NCBI GenBank assembly: GCA_002496565.1
Contig: DAKJ01000017.1
Span: forward strand, 62,001 to 126,000
Direction of reading: 5' to 3'
DNA: 64,000 nt
Origin: Methanosarcina sp. UBA289
Lineage (GTDB): Archaea; Halobacteriota; Methanosarcinia; Methanosarcinales; Methanosarcinaceae
Positions 42,387 through 53,200 of the stretch are shown piece by piece (positions within the stretch are counted from its first letter, which is position 1; each line of letters opens with the position of its first letter). The notes under the pieces were generated by a model. The model searched no databases. It was not told where the DNA came from and saw only the letters and a program-made list of their open reading frames with translations. A program made the translations under genes and the position numbers.

Positions 42387-45281
42387 TCAGGATCTTTTTG
42401 GAAGCCTTACATGCATTCTGGTGCCTGAACCTTCTTCACTTTCTGCCCAGATTTCACCATTATGAGCGTTTACAATATTCTTACAAATATAGAACCCCGA
42501 TTCAAGACCCTGGTACCTGCGAGTGAGGGAGTCGTCCACCTGGTAGATCCTGTGGAAAATATGAGGAATAAGCCTTTTCTGGATACCCGTTCCACTGTCT
42601 TTTACCGTAATATGGATATTTTCATCTTCTTCGACAACTTTTACTTCCAGGCTCCCGCCGGGGGGTGCGAATTTGATAGAGTTACTGATAAGGGTTGTAA
42701 AGAGTTCTGTCAGCTTGTTCTTGTCTCCCCTGATTGGGGGCAGGCTATGGGGCAGTTCACTTTTAAAATTCAAAGCTTTCTCATCGATCAGGAGGACCAA
42801 ATTGAGATAGGCGTCTAAAATGATTTTCTTGAGCTCGACCTCGCCGAAAGAATATTCAATCTTTCCTGCCTGTTCCAGACTCATGTAAAGCAGCGAATCC
42901 ACCATATGCCTCAATCGGTCTGAACTTGTAATAACCGAATCTATAGCTTTCTGCTGCTGGTCCTCAATTGCTTCCCAAGTTTCATAATCTATTATCTTAC
43001 TGAAATCAAGTTTGAGATTGGGCAGGTTTTCAGTTACAAATTCCGCTTTTATCCTGTTAAGGGACCTTAACTCATCATTGGCTTTTGAGAGATCTTCAGA
43101 GTAAATTTTCAGGGCGTCTTCAAGCTGTTTTCTCTGGATAAGCTGCCACATTCCCTGCATCAGCAGAGTAAGCTGGCGGAGATCGGATTCATCGTATGGA
43201 TCGTCCTTATTTCCTACACCTGCAACGGCAACAATCCTGTCCCCGTCAAATATGGGCACATTCATATGTCTTGTCAGTCTAACGTGATTCTCAGGATATC
43301 CTTTCTTCAGCGTGCTCGGAACTGTATAATCGTTTGTAATAATGGGTTTGCGCTGCCTGACTGCTTCTCCCCAAAGCCCTGTTGTTTTTATGGGATAGAT
43401 GAAGCGTTTGTCTTCAATAGCGCATTCTTCCATAGCACTCTTTGACCAGGAATGCATAATCAGGGAGGTTTCGTAGGCATCCATGAATGCAAGGTATCCG
43501 AGTTTGCTTCCCGTAAGCCTGACTGCCTCTTCCCGTGCAAAGTCGGTGATCTCTTTTAAAGAGGCTCCTGTCATCTGGTTAAGTTTTACCAATGCTTCGA
43601 GCCGAGCCTCGTTAAGTTTCTGTGCAGCTTCGGCTTTCTTGCGCTCTGTGATATCCCTGGCAACCGAGAGAATTGTTTTCTTACCGTCGTAATCAATAAT
43701 CCTGGCACTCACTTCCAGAGGGACAACAGTACCATCCTTGCAGACAGCTCCGGAGTTATAAACTCGAGAACCTTCACTCTGAATTTTTTTGAGATTATCT
43801 CGAACGGAGTCCCAGTATTCGGCAGGGATAATCTCTTCAGCTTCCATTTTCAGAATGTCTTCCTTGTCGTATCCAAGCCGGTCTACCACTGCCTGGTTTA
43901 CGTCCATGTAGTTTGTCCCTTCAGGTTCGCGGATATACAGCTGGTCGTTGATGTTATTGAAGACAGTCCTGAACTTGTTCTCGGATTCTTTAAGGGTCTC
44001 TTCTGCCAGCTTGTGCTCCACTGTAATGGCTGCCATCTGAGCGCTTGTTTTCATGAACTCAAGGTCTTCTTTTTCAGGTCTATGCACTTCACCATAATAC
44101 ATGGAAAAAACGCCCAGAACCTCTCCGGAGGATGAAACTATGGGCTCTGACCAGCAGGCTTTCAACCCGACTTCCGAAGCCAGTTCTCTGTATTCGGTCC
44201 AGTAGGGGTGCTCCATCACGTTTTCTACTGTAACTCTCTTTTTCATGTACACTGCTGTTCCAAAGGAGGCAGCCCCAAAACCGATCTCGATTCCATTAGT
44301 CCTGTTTACGTAATAAGTAGGAAGGTTGGGAGCAACGCAGTAAAAAAGATGCCTTTTTTCCCGGTCAAGCAGCATAATCGAGCATATTGAGCCAGACCTG
44401 ATACTTTCCACAGTTTGAATCAGAACCAGGAGAATTTCGTTTAAGGGAGCTCCAGACGCCAGTTTCTCTAGTACCTGGTTTTGCCCTCGGATCATTTCCT
44501 CGGCCAGCTTACGTTCGGTAATATCGAGGATAATGCCCTGGTAATTGACAATTTCTCCTTTTTCGTTCCTTTTTATGAGGGTTCTGTCGTCTATATATCT
44601 TACTTTTCCAGACTTTGTCAGAACCCGGTGCTCCTAGGTGCAGTCCTTATATCCTTCTATTGAGAATCTTGCCACTTCCGAGCGGATTCTTTCACGGTCG
44701 TCCGGATGTATCAGATCTTCAAAACGGATCTTCCCTGAAGTGAAATCTTCAGTGGTATATCCCAGCTTTGTGATATTTTCAGAAACAAATTCGACAGGCC
44801 AGTGTTCCTCCGGCTTACACAAAAATACGAATACCGGGCTGCTTTTTATAATATCTTCCAGTTCGTTCTTTTTTTCCAGAGTCCTTTGCATCGACTCTTC
44901 GACCTTTTTGCGCTGGGTAGTATCGCAAAGGATGCCCTGGTAATGGCTCACAAATCCGTCTTCATCTCTTCGAATACTGAGTTTTACTTCAACCCAGCGT
45001 GTTTCCCCTGAAGCTGTCAGTATCCTGTATTCCTGCGTTAGTTCTGTACATCCGTCTTTCAGGCATCTGGCTATTTCCGAATTTACCTTTTCAAGGTCTT
45101 CAGGGTGAATAATGTCAAGGTACTGGATTCTTCCGGATATTAAATCTTCAACCTGGTAGCCGAACTGACGGACATTTTCAGTGATAAGTTCTAGAGGCCA
45201 GCTCCCAGTTGATTTACATAAAAAAATAACTGCAGGGCTGCTATTTATAATTTCATCCACGTTTATATCCAATTGTCTCAT
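42387..45281 (-). CDS. MsmS-like multidomain PAS/GAF sensor kinase with one in-frame TAG
   Basis: One frame of 964 codons, interrupted only by TAG at 44634-44636 (codon 216). Order: PAS (1-110), PAS (125-260), GAF (about 265-425), PAS (430-545), GAF (560-720), then a coiled linker and HATPase. The TAG falls inside the second PAS, in CT-x-EHRVLTKSGKVRYIDDRT; the first PAS has LTQEYRILT there, so TAG replaces a Gln codon. Homology continues unbroken beyond it. The second GAF has Cys620 (AMEECAIEDKRF), a candidate for the haem-linking Cys known in MsmS. The HATPase N box (LISNSIKF) and G1 box (VKDSGTGI) are present, but the H-box segment (ENLPNLKLDFSKIIDY) lacks the phospho-acceptor His. Probable redox or haem sensor for mts expression. 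Confidence 0.8.
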
Positions 45282-45973
45282 CGGTTCATTTCCTACACTT
45301 GAATTCTAAAGATTATCGGATTGGTGAATTAATGGCACTGAGATACTGTAAGGCTTTCAGAGTGAATACATTCCATATTTTTTAATATAGTTTTAATTTC
45401 GGCAAGCTGAAATTCTGTAATTGCTTTTATAATTAGCCGGAAAAAATAACAACTTGATGGCCCGGAAAACTTCTGAGACTTAAAAATTTGATTATTCTGG
45501 AAAGATAAACCCTTTACAAATAAATAGAAGTACGGTTTATTTATCTTTTTCTATTTATTATTATATCAATAATTATTAATTTAAATTAATTTGTTTTTAT
45601 AAGGTTAATATCATAACAAAATTATAGATTATTTTATCCCACTTCCGCAGGTGTACACAAGAATGCCATTAATTTTCTTTTGAAGAGTCGTGTTACCAAC
45701 TTCTGTAAACATGACGCTAAGAAACCTCACTTTACAAAGAAGCAACGGTACAGAGGTTTAAACGAAATCAAAAAGATGTGAGGGTTCACTTCATCCCTAT
45801 CTGAAGGACGGGTATTCGTGACCCTCTGCGCTCTCGAGGTAATAAAAATAGTCTCGTCACTTAAATCATTAATTTAAATATCATTATTTCATCTTTATAC
45901 TATTCCTACTTTATACCAGAATTCAGATATGTCGTTAATTCCGATATTCATTTTTAGTCTTGGAGGTCTCCAG
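45282..45973. other. Intergenic with decayed sequence
   Basis: A plus-strand frame ending at about 45780 (HDAKKPHFTKKQRYRGLNEI) reads like the C-terminus of a lost gene. An IS200/IS605-like end follows. GGAGG at 45962-45966 is the ribosome site for the next gene. Confidence 0.4.
45782..45824 (-). mobile_element. Possible IS200/IS605-family right-end hairpin relic
   Basis: On the minus strand GGGTCAC...GTGAACCC encloses AATACCCGTCCTTCAGATAG and GGGATGAAG. This resembles the AATCCCCGTCCTT...GGGGAGGA end common to tnpB-carrying IS200/IS605 elements. No tnpB is attached, so it is a solo end at best. Confidence 0.35.
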
Positions 45974-47011
45974 ATGGAGCAAAGCTCGAAAAAAAGGTTA
46001 ATAAATGTCCTTCAGGGAAAAGCTGTCGATAAAATTCCCTGTCTCTCTGTAACTCAGACTGGCACTGTTGAGCTGATGGATAGAACAGGGGCGGCCTGGC
46101 CAGCTGCACATTCCGATCCTGAAAAGATGGCAGATTTAGCTCTTGCAGGGCACGAAATTGCAGGGCTTGAGGCCATACGCTATCCTTACTGCCTGACCGT
46201 GCTTGCTGAAATTATGGGCTGTAATGTAAGAATGGGCACAAAAGATATCCAGCCTTCGGTTTTAACCCATCCTTTCTCAGACGGGCCTGAAAAACTTAAA
46301 ATTCCGGAAATACTGCTCGAAAAGGGAAGAATTCCTGTTATCCTGAAAGCAACCGAAATCTTGAAAGCCCGCACAGAAAACGGAACTGATTATGAAGTCC
46401 CCCTTATTGCAGGAATGGAAGGTCCCCTGACGGTTTTTACACATCTTGCCGAAATAAAAAACTGCCTGATCTGGACTATAAAAAAACCCGACTATTTCGA
46501 TGTATTTATGGAAACCTGCACTGAGATCTGTATAGAATACGCAAACGCACTTTTCGAGCACGGCGCAGATGTCGTTTGTATGCCAGATGGTGGAATAGTC
46601 GGCTCAAGAATGATGCCTCCTTCAGTCCTGGAATATTCTGTCAAACCCTTCTACAAAAGGTTCTGCAAGAAAGTGAAAGGCCCAAGAATTCTCCATATCT
46701 GCGGCGATATTGGGGATTCCTTGAAAACTCTCTCAGAATGTGGTTTCGATGCTATCAGTATTGAAGAAAAGGTTAGCATAAAAGCTGCAAAAGCGTCAAT
46801 CGGAGACAAGGCAAGAGTTATTGGAAACATTTCCCCCTCACAAACCCTGCTCCTCGGAACTCCTGCTTCTGTGAAAGCCGAAGCAAAGCAATGTCTTTCA
46901 GAAGGCGTGGATATCCTCGCCCCAGGCTGTGGAATTGCTCCGAGAACCCCACTTGCAAATATCAGAGCGTTAGTGGAGGCAAGAGATGAATGGTATAATG
47001 AGAAGAATTGA
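45974..47011 (+). CDS. Methylcobamide:coenzyme M methyltransferase (MtbA/MtaA family), copy 2
   Basis: 345 residues, a close paralogue of the gene at 28316: KRLINVLQGKAVDKIPCLSVTQ, zinc ligands H241 and C243 (ILHICGD) and C319 (ILAPGCGIAPRTPL). It transfers methyl groups from a corrinoid protein to coenzyme M in the cytosol. GGAGG sits 7 nt before the ATG at 45974, so the longer frame from 45929 is not used. It is the only plus-strand gene of the methyltransferase island and converges with regulator 3. Two MtbA-type paralogues in one island suggests partners with different corrinoid proteins or conditions. Confidence 0.92.
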   Translation: MEQSSKKRLINVLQGKAVDKIPCLSVTQTGTVELMDRTGAAWPAAHSDPEKMADLALAGHEIAGLEAIRYPYCLTVLAEIMGCNVRMGTKDIQPSVLTHPFSDGPEKLKIPEILLEKGRIPVILKATEILKARTENGTDYEVPLIAGMEGPLTVFTHLAEIKNCLIWTIKKPDYFDVFMETCTEICIEYANALFEHGADVVCMPDGGIVGSRMMPPSVLEYSVKPFYKRFCKKVKGPRILHICGDIGDSLKTLSECGFDAISIEEKVSIKAAKASIGDKARVIGNISPSQTLLLGTPASVKAEAKQCLSEGVDILAPGCGIAPRTPLANIRALVEARDEWYNEKN

Positions 47012-47340
47012 ACAAAAGCATGAGAAAGCGCAAAATTTAGAAAAATAAGACCGAGCAACCCGGTACAAAGAGACCGCGATATCTGAGGGAGAATATAATA
47101 CAGTTCTTGATAAATATCCTGGACTAAGCTAACCTGATAAGGGAAAAATATGCTTGCATCCGTCAAACTCTAACCGAATAAGAAAAGATCGAGACTGAGG
47201 AAGTGTGAGAAAAAATGACCACTCAGGACTAGAAAAATAGTAAGCGTGGTAATTAGGAGCATGTACCGACGGCTTTGAATATTAGAGTTAAAGACTAAGA
47301 TGAAGAAATAAGTGAGTAAAATTCGTTTTACTCACATATT
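47012..47340. other. Convergent 3' region
   Basis: Lies between the ends of mtbA-like copy 2 and regulator 3. ATAAGTGAGTAAAATTCGTTTTACTCACATAT (about 47309-47338) contains a hairpin, GTGAGTAAAA/TTTTACTCAC, that could terminate both transcripts. No gene is seen. Confidence 0.55.
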
Positions 47341-48114
47341 TTAATTGATCTTCGTTGAGCGGTCTATATAATACTGAGCCAGCTCGTTGCCCCACTCTAT
47401 GGCACTCGGAGCAAAACTCGTGATCTTCCTATGATCGAACTCCCCGTCTTTTCCGAAGAGTTTCAGAAGCACGAAATTATCTGTAACCATGAAGGAAGAA
47501 GGCCTTATTTTACCTGAGTAAATATAAAGTGAAACTTTGTTTTTAAGCAGCACAGAATACTCTTCTTTAAAATCATTTTTCAGTCTATTATAGACTTTCT
47601 CATCGAGGATTAGGTGCACTTCTGCTCCATTTTCCGCGCAACTAGCCTGAATCGAAGGGCAGTCAGGACAGAAATATGAATAAAAAGATTTAATATTTTT
47701 TGAGCTCCTTAGCTTGTCACGCAAGTAATCAGGGAACTCAAAAAGGTGATCAAGATCAGGTTCATCCAAGTTACACTTTCCCAGCATATCGATTTTTTTG
47801 ATTAATTGCTTAGGAATAGGAGACCTGTCATGCTTTGACCAATAGTCCTTGTTTCCCTCAAAAACGTCAAGAACGGATTTAAGAGGAAGCATTTTTTCAA
47901 CGATTACTTCTCCTATATCCGAAAGTTGGTATACATTTCCCTTCTGCACTATCAGATCCATATCTTTTAGTTTTTTAATCTGCGGCATTAGAGCACAGGA
48001 TTTTACGTTAAGAATTTCTTTAATCTCTTCAATATCCGTCGGTCCGTTAGCTAATTGAACGAGAAGGTTTTTTCTTTTCTCAGAGAAGAAAATCAGGTCT
48101 ACAAGGGAACTCAT
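47341..48114 (-). CDS. Msr-type winged-helix regulator with FilR1 domain, copy 3 (Cys-containing)
   Basis: 257 residues, very similar to the protein at 33035: MSSLVDLIFFSEKRKNLLVQ, HDRSPIPKQLIKKIDMLGKC, and the triad C149, C152, C159 (FCPDCPSIQASCAENG). I start at ATG 48114, where paralogue similarity begins and GGAAG precedes; the open frame to 48255 is unsupported. It converges with mtbA-like copy 2 and has no methyltransferase directly downstream, so it either acts at a distance or on that neighbour. Orphan Msr regulators acting on distant mts genes are known in the genus. Confidence 0.85.
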   Translation of the reverse strand: MSSLVDLIFFSEKRKNLLVQLANGPTDIEEIKEILNVKSCALMPQIKKLKDMDLIVQKGNVYQLSDIGEVIVEKMLPLKSVLDVFEGNKDYWSKHDRSPIPKQLIKKIDMLGKCNLDEPDLDHLFEFPDYLRDKLRSSKNIKSFYSYFCPDCPSIQASCAENGAEVHLILDEKVYNRLKNDFKEEYSVLLKNKVSLYIYSGKIRPSSFMVTDNFVLLKLFGKDGEFDHRKITSFAPSAIEWGNELAQYYIDRSTKIN

Positions 48115-49085
48115 ATTTATCAGCTTCCAATTATTCGCATGTTGTCTAAACCGGACAAATTCGCCAGAACTTGTCCTAAACCCACCAGGATCCTGGAGCA
48201 GCATATTTTCAGCCTTGAGCCAGGAAATAACGCAATTAAGAGCGTTACATATCAATTGATAGCTATCACGTCAGTATTAGAAGCAATTAAGATTTTACTC
48301 TACTTTATCGGACCCTGATCAGAAATATCTGCGGGTGAACCAATAAAACGCTCTTGTCTTAAAAATATTGAATAGTTTTCAACCTGAACTATATAATATT
48401 GTAGAAATTGAATATAATTTTTGATGGCACATAATATAATATAAATCGCTGATATCCTATTTAAAATGAGACAATAAATAATAAACCAAAAATTATAAAG
48501 CCCACGCGCTCGATATTATTATTATTTTCAATTATACAAAATGTTTTATTGATCAATCATCCTACATTTTTATTACTCAGAAAGTTTTCTGGAGAAATTC
48601 AAATTCTTATTTTATTTCTTCAAGAATTTAAATCTTTTTCTCATTTCTTCAAAGACGTTCCATTCTACACAAATATTTCCACATCTCTCATTTCATATAT
48701 TGGTTCCATCTGTACTTATTAATCTGTACTTATAATCTGCACTTATTAATCCGCACTTATTATATGGATCATATCTGTAACTAAATTCAGTGAAAGCTTG
48801 TCTTTTTACTGTTTCTAAAGATTTTTTTTCTTTACAGACTCTTAAAACAGTTTTTAATAAGGGCTACTGCACCATTTCCGATTGTTTTATGTTTTTTTCG
48901 TCGGGCATATGAAAGCATCACTAGTAAGGATTCAATAGAAAATTATTGAATATCTTCTATAGTTGTCGTTATATAATATGCGAGCTATAGGATATGTACA
49001 GGAGTATTAAATTCATTACTCCTCTTTCCGGACGAAATTACGATAAGGGGCTCTCCGGTAAGAGACAAATCATGGGGGTGCAAGA
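48115..49085. other. Long AT-rich intergenic region
   Basis: The open frame upstream of regulator 3 (SWLKAENMLLQDPGGF near 48180-48240) has protein-like composition but no recognised family and may be a relic. TTAATCTGTACTTATAATCTGCACTTATTAATCC near 48719-48753 is a short tandem repeat. The GGGGGTGC ribosome site at 49074 serves the next gene. No other gene is seen. Confidence 0.4.
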
Positions 49086-49421
49086 TTGGAAAATATGAGA
49101 AAATACGGTAAGCTGTTGCTTAGTGCATATATAATGAAGAGAATGAAGTCAGGCAGATCTCCAAGGAGCAGGGAAACGATGCGTAAATATGCTAAGCTTG
49201 CCCTTGGCGCGTATCTCCTTAATAGACTCAGGTCAGAGAGGCTTGAAAAGGAAATAGAACCTGAAGAAATGATGCTTGGTGAAGAAGAAGCTGAAAAGGG
49301 TAAGGAGCCTTCAATGAAAATCGAAAAAATAATTCTGGGCGGTATTGTAGGCGCCACACTCCTATACGCTATTAAAAAGCTTGCTGAAAAAAAGAGAGGA
49401 CATCAAATCGAAGTGGAATAA
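49086..49421 (+). CDS. Hypothetical basic membrane-associated protein with internal duplication
   Basis: 111 residues. Two related basic amphipathic segments, MRKYGKLLLSAYIMKRMKS (residues 4-22) and MRKYAKLALGAYLLNRLRS (37-55), are followed by an acidic linker (KEIEPEEMMLGEEEAEKG) and one transmembrane helix (IILGGIVGATLLYAIKKLAE, residues 80-99). GGGGGT lies 6-7 nt before the TTG start. It is followed by another membrane-anchored protein with a 29-bp gap, so the pair is an operon. No family is recognised. The helix end AIKK also occurs in the small protein at 57154. Confidence 0.65.
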   Translation: MENMRKYGKLLLSAYIMKRMKSGRSPRSRETMRKYAKLALGAYLLNRLRSERLEKEIEPEEMMLGEEEAEKGKEPSMKIEKIILGGIVGATLLYAIKKLAEKKRGHQIEVE

Positions 49422-49450
49422 GCTTAGAGGAGGGTATAAACCTGTACAAA

Positions 49451-49957
49451 ATGAGCAAATGGTGTAAACTCCTGTTGGGGGTATTTGCAGGAGCTGCCAT
49501 TCTACATGTCGTTAAAAAACATATGTGCTTTAACAGGTTCCTTCCAGAAACTTTGAAACCGTTTTTCACTCCTTTTGAGCACAAGCAGGTTCCTCCTAAG
49601 GTAAAATCCATCTATCCTGATAGGCAAACATTTGCTTTCAGGCATGACTCACCTATCTGGATTGAATTCGATACACCTATGAACAATGCAACCATTACGA
49701 AAGAAACCGTAATAGTTAGAAGTTCTGCATCAAAAGAGCCTGTGGACGGATTACTGGACACAGGATCCAGAATGCTGATGTTCCGTCCTTATAAGGAATA
49801 TCCTATGGATGAATCAGGTGCTGAGATAACAATCACTTTACTTGGAAGCGAAACCGGATCCGGATTCATAATGGATGAGCGCGGTATTGCTCTGGATGGG
49901 AATGAAGACGGCAAGCCTGGCGGAGATTTTGAATATACTTATAGAATTATAAAATAA
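49451..49957 (+). CDS. Membrane-anchored protein with Ig-like (SbsA-type) domain
   Basis: 168 residues. An N-terminal signal anchor (WCKLLLGVFAGAAILHVVKK) is followed by an extracytoplasmic beta domain: VKSIYPDRQTFAFRHDSPIWIEFDTPMNNATI, FRPYKEYPMDESGAEITITL and GDFEYTYRI. The pattern P...(I/V)-x-F-(D/S)-x-P-M-(N/D)...T resembles bacterial Ig-like domains of the Big_5/SbsA group, which include cell-surface proteins. GGAGG precedes the start by about 14 nt. It is second in the two-gene operon with 49086. The function is unknown; a structural surface role is inferred. Confidence 0.65.
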   Translation: MSKWCKLLLGVFAGAAILHVVKKHMCFNRFLPETLKPFFTPFEHKQVPPKVKSIYPDRQTFAFRHDSPIWIEFDTPMNNATITKETVIVRSSASKEPVDGLLDTGSRMLMFRPYKEYPMDESGAEITITLLGSETGSGFIMDERGIALDGNEDGKPGGDFEYTYRIIK

Positions 49958-50030
49958 ATTATAAAATAAACTTTAAAATAAGCTTTAAAATAAACTTTAA
50001 AATAAACTCAAAATAAACTCAAAATAAAAG
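49952..50030 (+). repeat. 12-bp AT-rich tandem repeat
   Basis: Six or seven units of CTTTAAAATAAA, drifting to CTCAAAATAAA, follow the stop codon. It may mark the 3' end of the operon. Confidence 0.75.
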
Positions 50031-50225
50031 GGCTTATCCCAAAATCAATTTTACTTTCAAATCAATGAGAATTTCGGAACTAATTCATGATCCTAAAATC
50101 AATTGATAACTCCAAGATCAAGATTTAAATGTGATTTTGAGTTTTGGGATGAGTTTAAATTAATTTTTTTATTTTAATTTGTTCCAGTTTATTTCATCTT
50201 CTGTTCTTGTTTTAGTTCACAGTTT

Positions 50226-53200
50226 TCAGCCTCCCTTGCTCTCCTTTTCTCCATATCCCCCACCACCTGGAGTTTCGATCACAAAAAACTCGCCAGACTT
50301 CAGCTCAACTTCAGCCTGGCCTTCAATTTCGAGAACACTGCCGTCCCTGCGGATAAGTGCGTTTCTCCCGCATTTTCCAGGCATTCCGCCTTTGAGTCCG
50401 AAAGGTGGAAGTTTCCTATGGCTTGAAAGAATAGCAGCATTCATATCTTGCAGGAACCTGAGTTTTCGGACAACCCCGTTTCCCCCTTTAAATTTGCCGT
50501 CTCCGCCGCTTCCTTCCCTGATGGAAAATTCCTCTAATAACACCGGAAACCTTGTCTCAAGAATTTCAGGATCGGTAATCCTGGAATTGGTCATATGAGT
50601 GTGTACAGCATCCGTTCCTGAAAATCCCGAGCCTGCTCCCGAACCTCCGCAAACGGTCTCATAATACTGCAAATCGGCATTTCCGAAGGTGAAATTATTC
50701 ATCGTACCCTGGGAAGCCGCAAGCGTGCCAAGAGCTCCGAAAAGGGCATCAACAATGTATTGTGAGGTTTCAACGTTACCTGCAACAACAGCAGCAGGCG
50801 GTTCGGGCCTGAGTAGAGAACCTTTGGGAATAATAATCTCAAGCGGCCTCAGACAGCCCGCGTTCAGGGGAATATCACTTTTTACAAGCGTTCTGAAAGC
50901 GTAAAGTACGGCAGCTATGCAAACCGATGCGGGAGCGTTGAAATTGTTTGAGAGCTGCGGAGAAGTACCTGTAAAATCGATTCTGGCACCCCGGTTTTTG
51001 CGGTCGATTGTTACCTTCACTTTAATAACGTTTCCATCGTCGAGTGAATAGGTGAATTCCCCGTCTGTAAGCCTGTCAATGACTCTTCTGACTGCTTCTT
51101 CAGCGTTATCCTGCACGTGTTCCATGTAAGCTTCAACTGTTTCAAGGGAAAACTCTTCGATCATTCTGCGCAGTTCGAAAAGCCCCTTCTCATTTGCTGC
51201 GATCTGGGCGCGGATATCTGCAAGATTCTGTTCAGGGTTTCTTGCAGGATATTTTCCCGAGCCCAGCCAGGCTTTTAGCTTTTCTTCACAGAAGCGGCCT
51301 TGATTTACGATTTTCGTGCCCTCGCTCAGCACCCCTTCTTCCTCAATGCTCCTGCTGCCTGGAGGCATGGAGCCAGGACTGATTCCTCCTACATCGGCAT
51401 GATGACCTCTGGAAGCCAGATAGAACAGGATTTCCCCTGAACTTCCGAACATGGGGGTAACAACTGTGATATCAGGAAGATGAGTTCCTCCATGATATGG
51501 GGAGTTGATCAAATATACATCTCCTATATGCATCTCCTTTAATTTCGTTTGGATAAGGGCTTTTACGCATTCACCCATTGAGCCCAGGTGCACAGGGATA
51601 TGAGGGGCATTTGCTACTAGATTTCCTTCTCTGTCAAAAAGGGCACAGGAGAAATCCAGTCTCTCCTTTATGTTTACCGAGTGCGCTGTGTTCTGAAGGG
51701 TAAAACCCATCTGCTCGGCAACAGACATGAATCTGTTATTGAAAATCTCAAGCATTACAGGATCAACATCGGTTCCTATAGCTCTAAGGGCTGAGAGTGG
51801 AATTTCTCGTTTAAGGAAAAGATGGTCGCGTTCAGTAATCGCGCCTTTCCAGTCGGGTTCGATGACAATAGTCGTGTTTTTCTCTATAAGCACCGCAGGT
51901 CCGCTTATACAAGTTCCGGGCTTAAGTTCCTCTCTCTGGAAAACCGGGGTCTCATGAAACTCTCCATCGCTGTACATCTGCACAGTAGCGACAGGAGATA
52001 AGATCGGATTCTCTTCTATTTCTAGCAGAGGGTCCAGAACCCTTTCATTAATTCCTATGGTTTCCACGGAAATGGCTTCAACAATCAGGGCTTTGCCTTC
52101 CATTATAAACCCGAAGCGCTTCCTGTGGTCTTTCTCAAAGTCTTTCCTGAGACCATCCTTGTCCGCAAAGTCGATAACAAGCTGCGTATCCGAGCCTGCA
52201 TAACGCATATGCACCTTATAGAGTGCAGTAATTCGGGATTCCTTCATGCCCTGTTCGCGCATTAGCAGGCGGCCTTTGTGTTCAAGCCCAGAAAATACGG
52301 ATTTCAAACTCTCTATTAATGCATCAGAGAGCTCGCTGCCAATATAACGTTCTTTTATAAGCCTCTGGTCTGCGAGTCCCATGCCGTATGCTGAGAGCAC
52401 GCCCGCATACGGATGAATGAAAATGCTTTTGATTCCAAGACTGTCTGCGACCCTGCATGCATGCTGAGGAGCAGCGCCTCCGAAGCAGCAGAGGGTATAT
52501 TCCTTTATGTTGTATCCCCTCTGGATTGAGATTTTCTTGATGGCATTGGCCATATTCTCAACCGCAACCGAAAGGAAGCCTTCGGATACCTGCTCAGGCG
52601 TCCGGATATTTCCTTCGTTTTTGCCTTTGCCTGAAACCCTTTCTGCAAGCTCTTCAAATTTCCTGCGAACAAGTTCGGAATCAAGGGGCTGGTTTGCCTC
52701 GGGCCCAAAGATTCTTGGGAAAAATTCAGGCTGCAATTTTCCAAGCATGACATTGCAGTCAGTAACCGTAAGCGGCCCACCTTTTCGGTAACACGCCGGC
52801 CCAGGGTCCGAGCCTGCCGAATCCGGACCTACCCTGAACCTACCTCCCTCATAGTGAAGTATGGAACCTCCACCTGCTGCAACCGTATGAATACGCATCA
52901 TAGGCGAACGCAGGCGCACTCCTGCAATCTCAGTTTCAAGGCTTCTCTCGTATTCCCCACTGTACTGGGCTACATCCGTAGATGTGCCACCCATATCGAA
53001 AGTAATGATTTTTCTTGCTCCTGCCATTTCTGAGGTTGCAACTGCCCCAACGATTCCCCCAGCCGGCCCGGACAGGATACAGTCCTTGCCTTGAAAAGTT
53101 TCCGCATCCGTAAGCCCTCCGCTGGACTGCATGAACATAAGCCTGGGACTTCTTTTAACTTTGTTCTCTTTTCCGTCCCCACTATCATTTTTTGTCCCAT

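Noticed and set aside
44634..45281. Separate PAS-only protein gene
   Set aside because: The frame continues past its TAG into the rest of a PAS domain with no gap or shift, so one interrupted gene is the better description.
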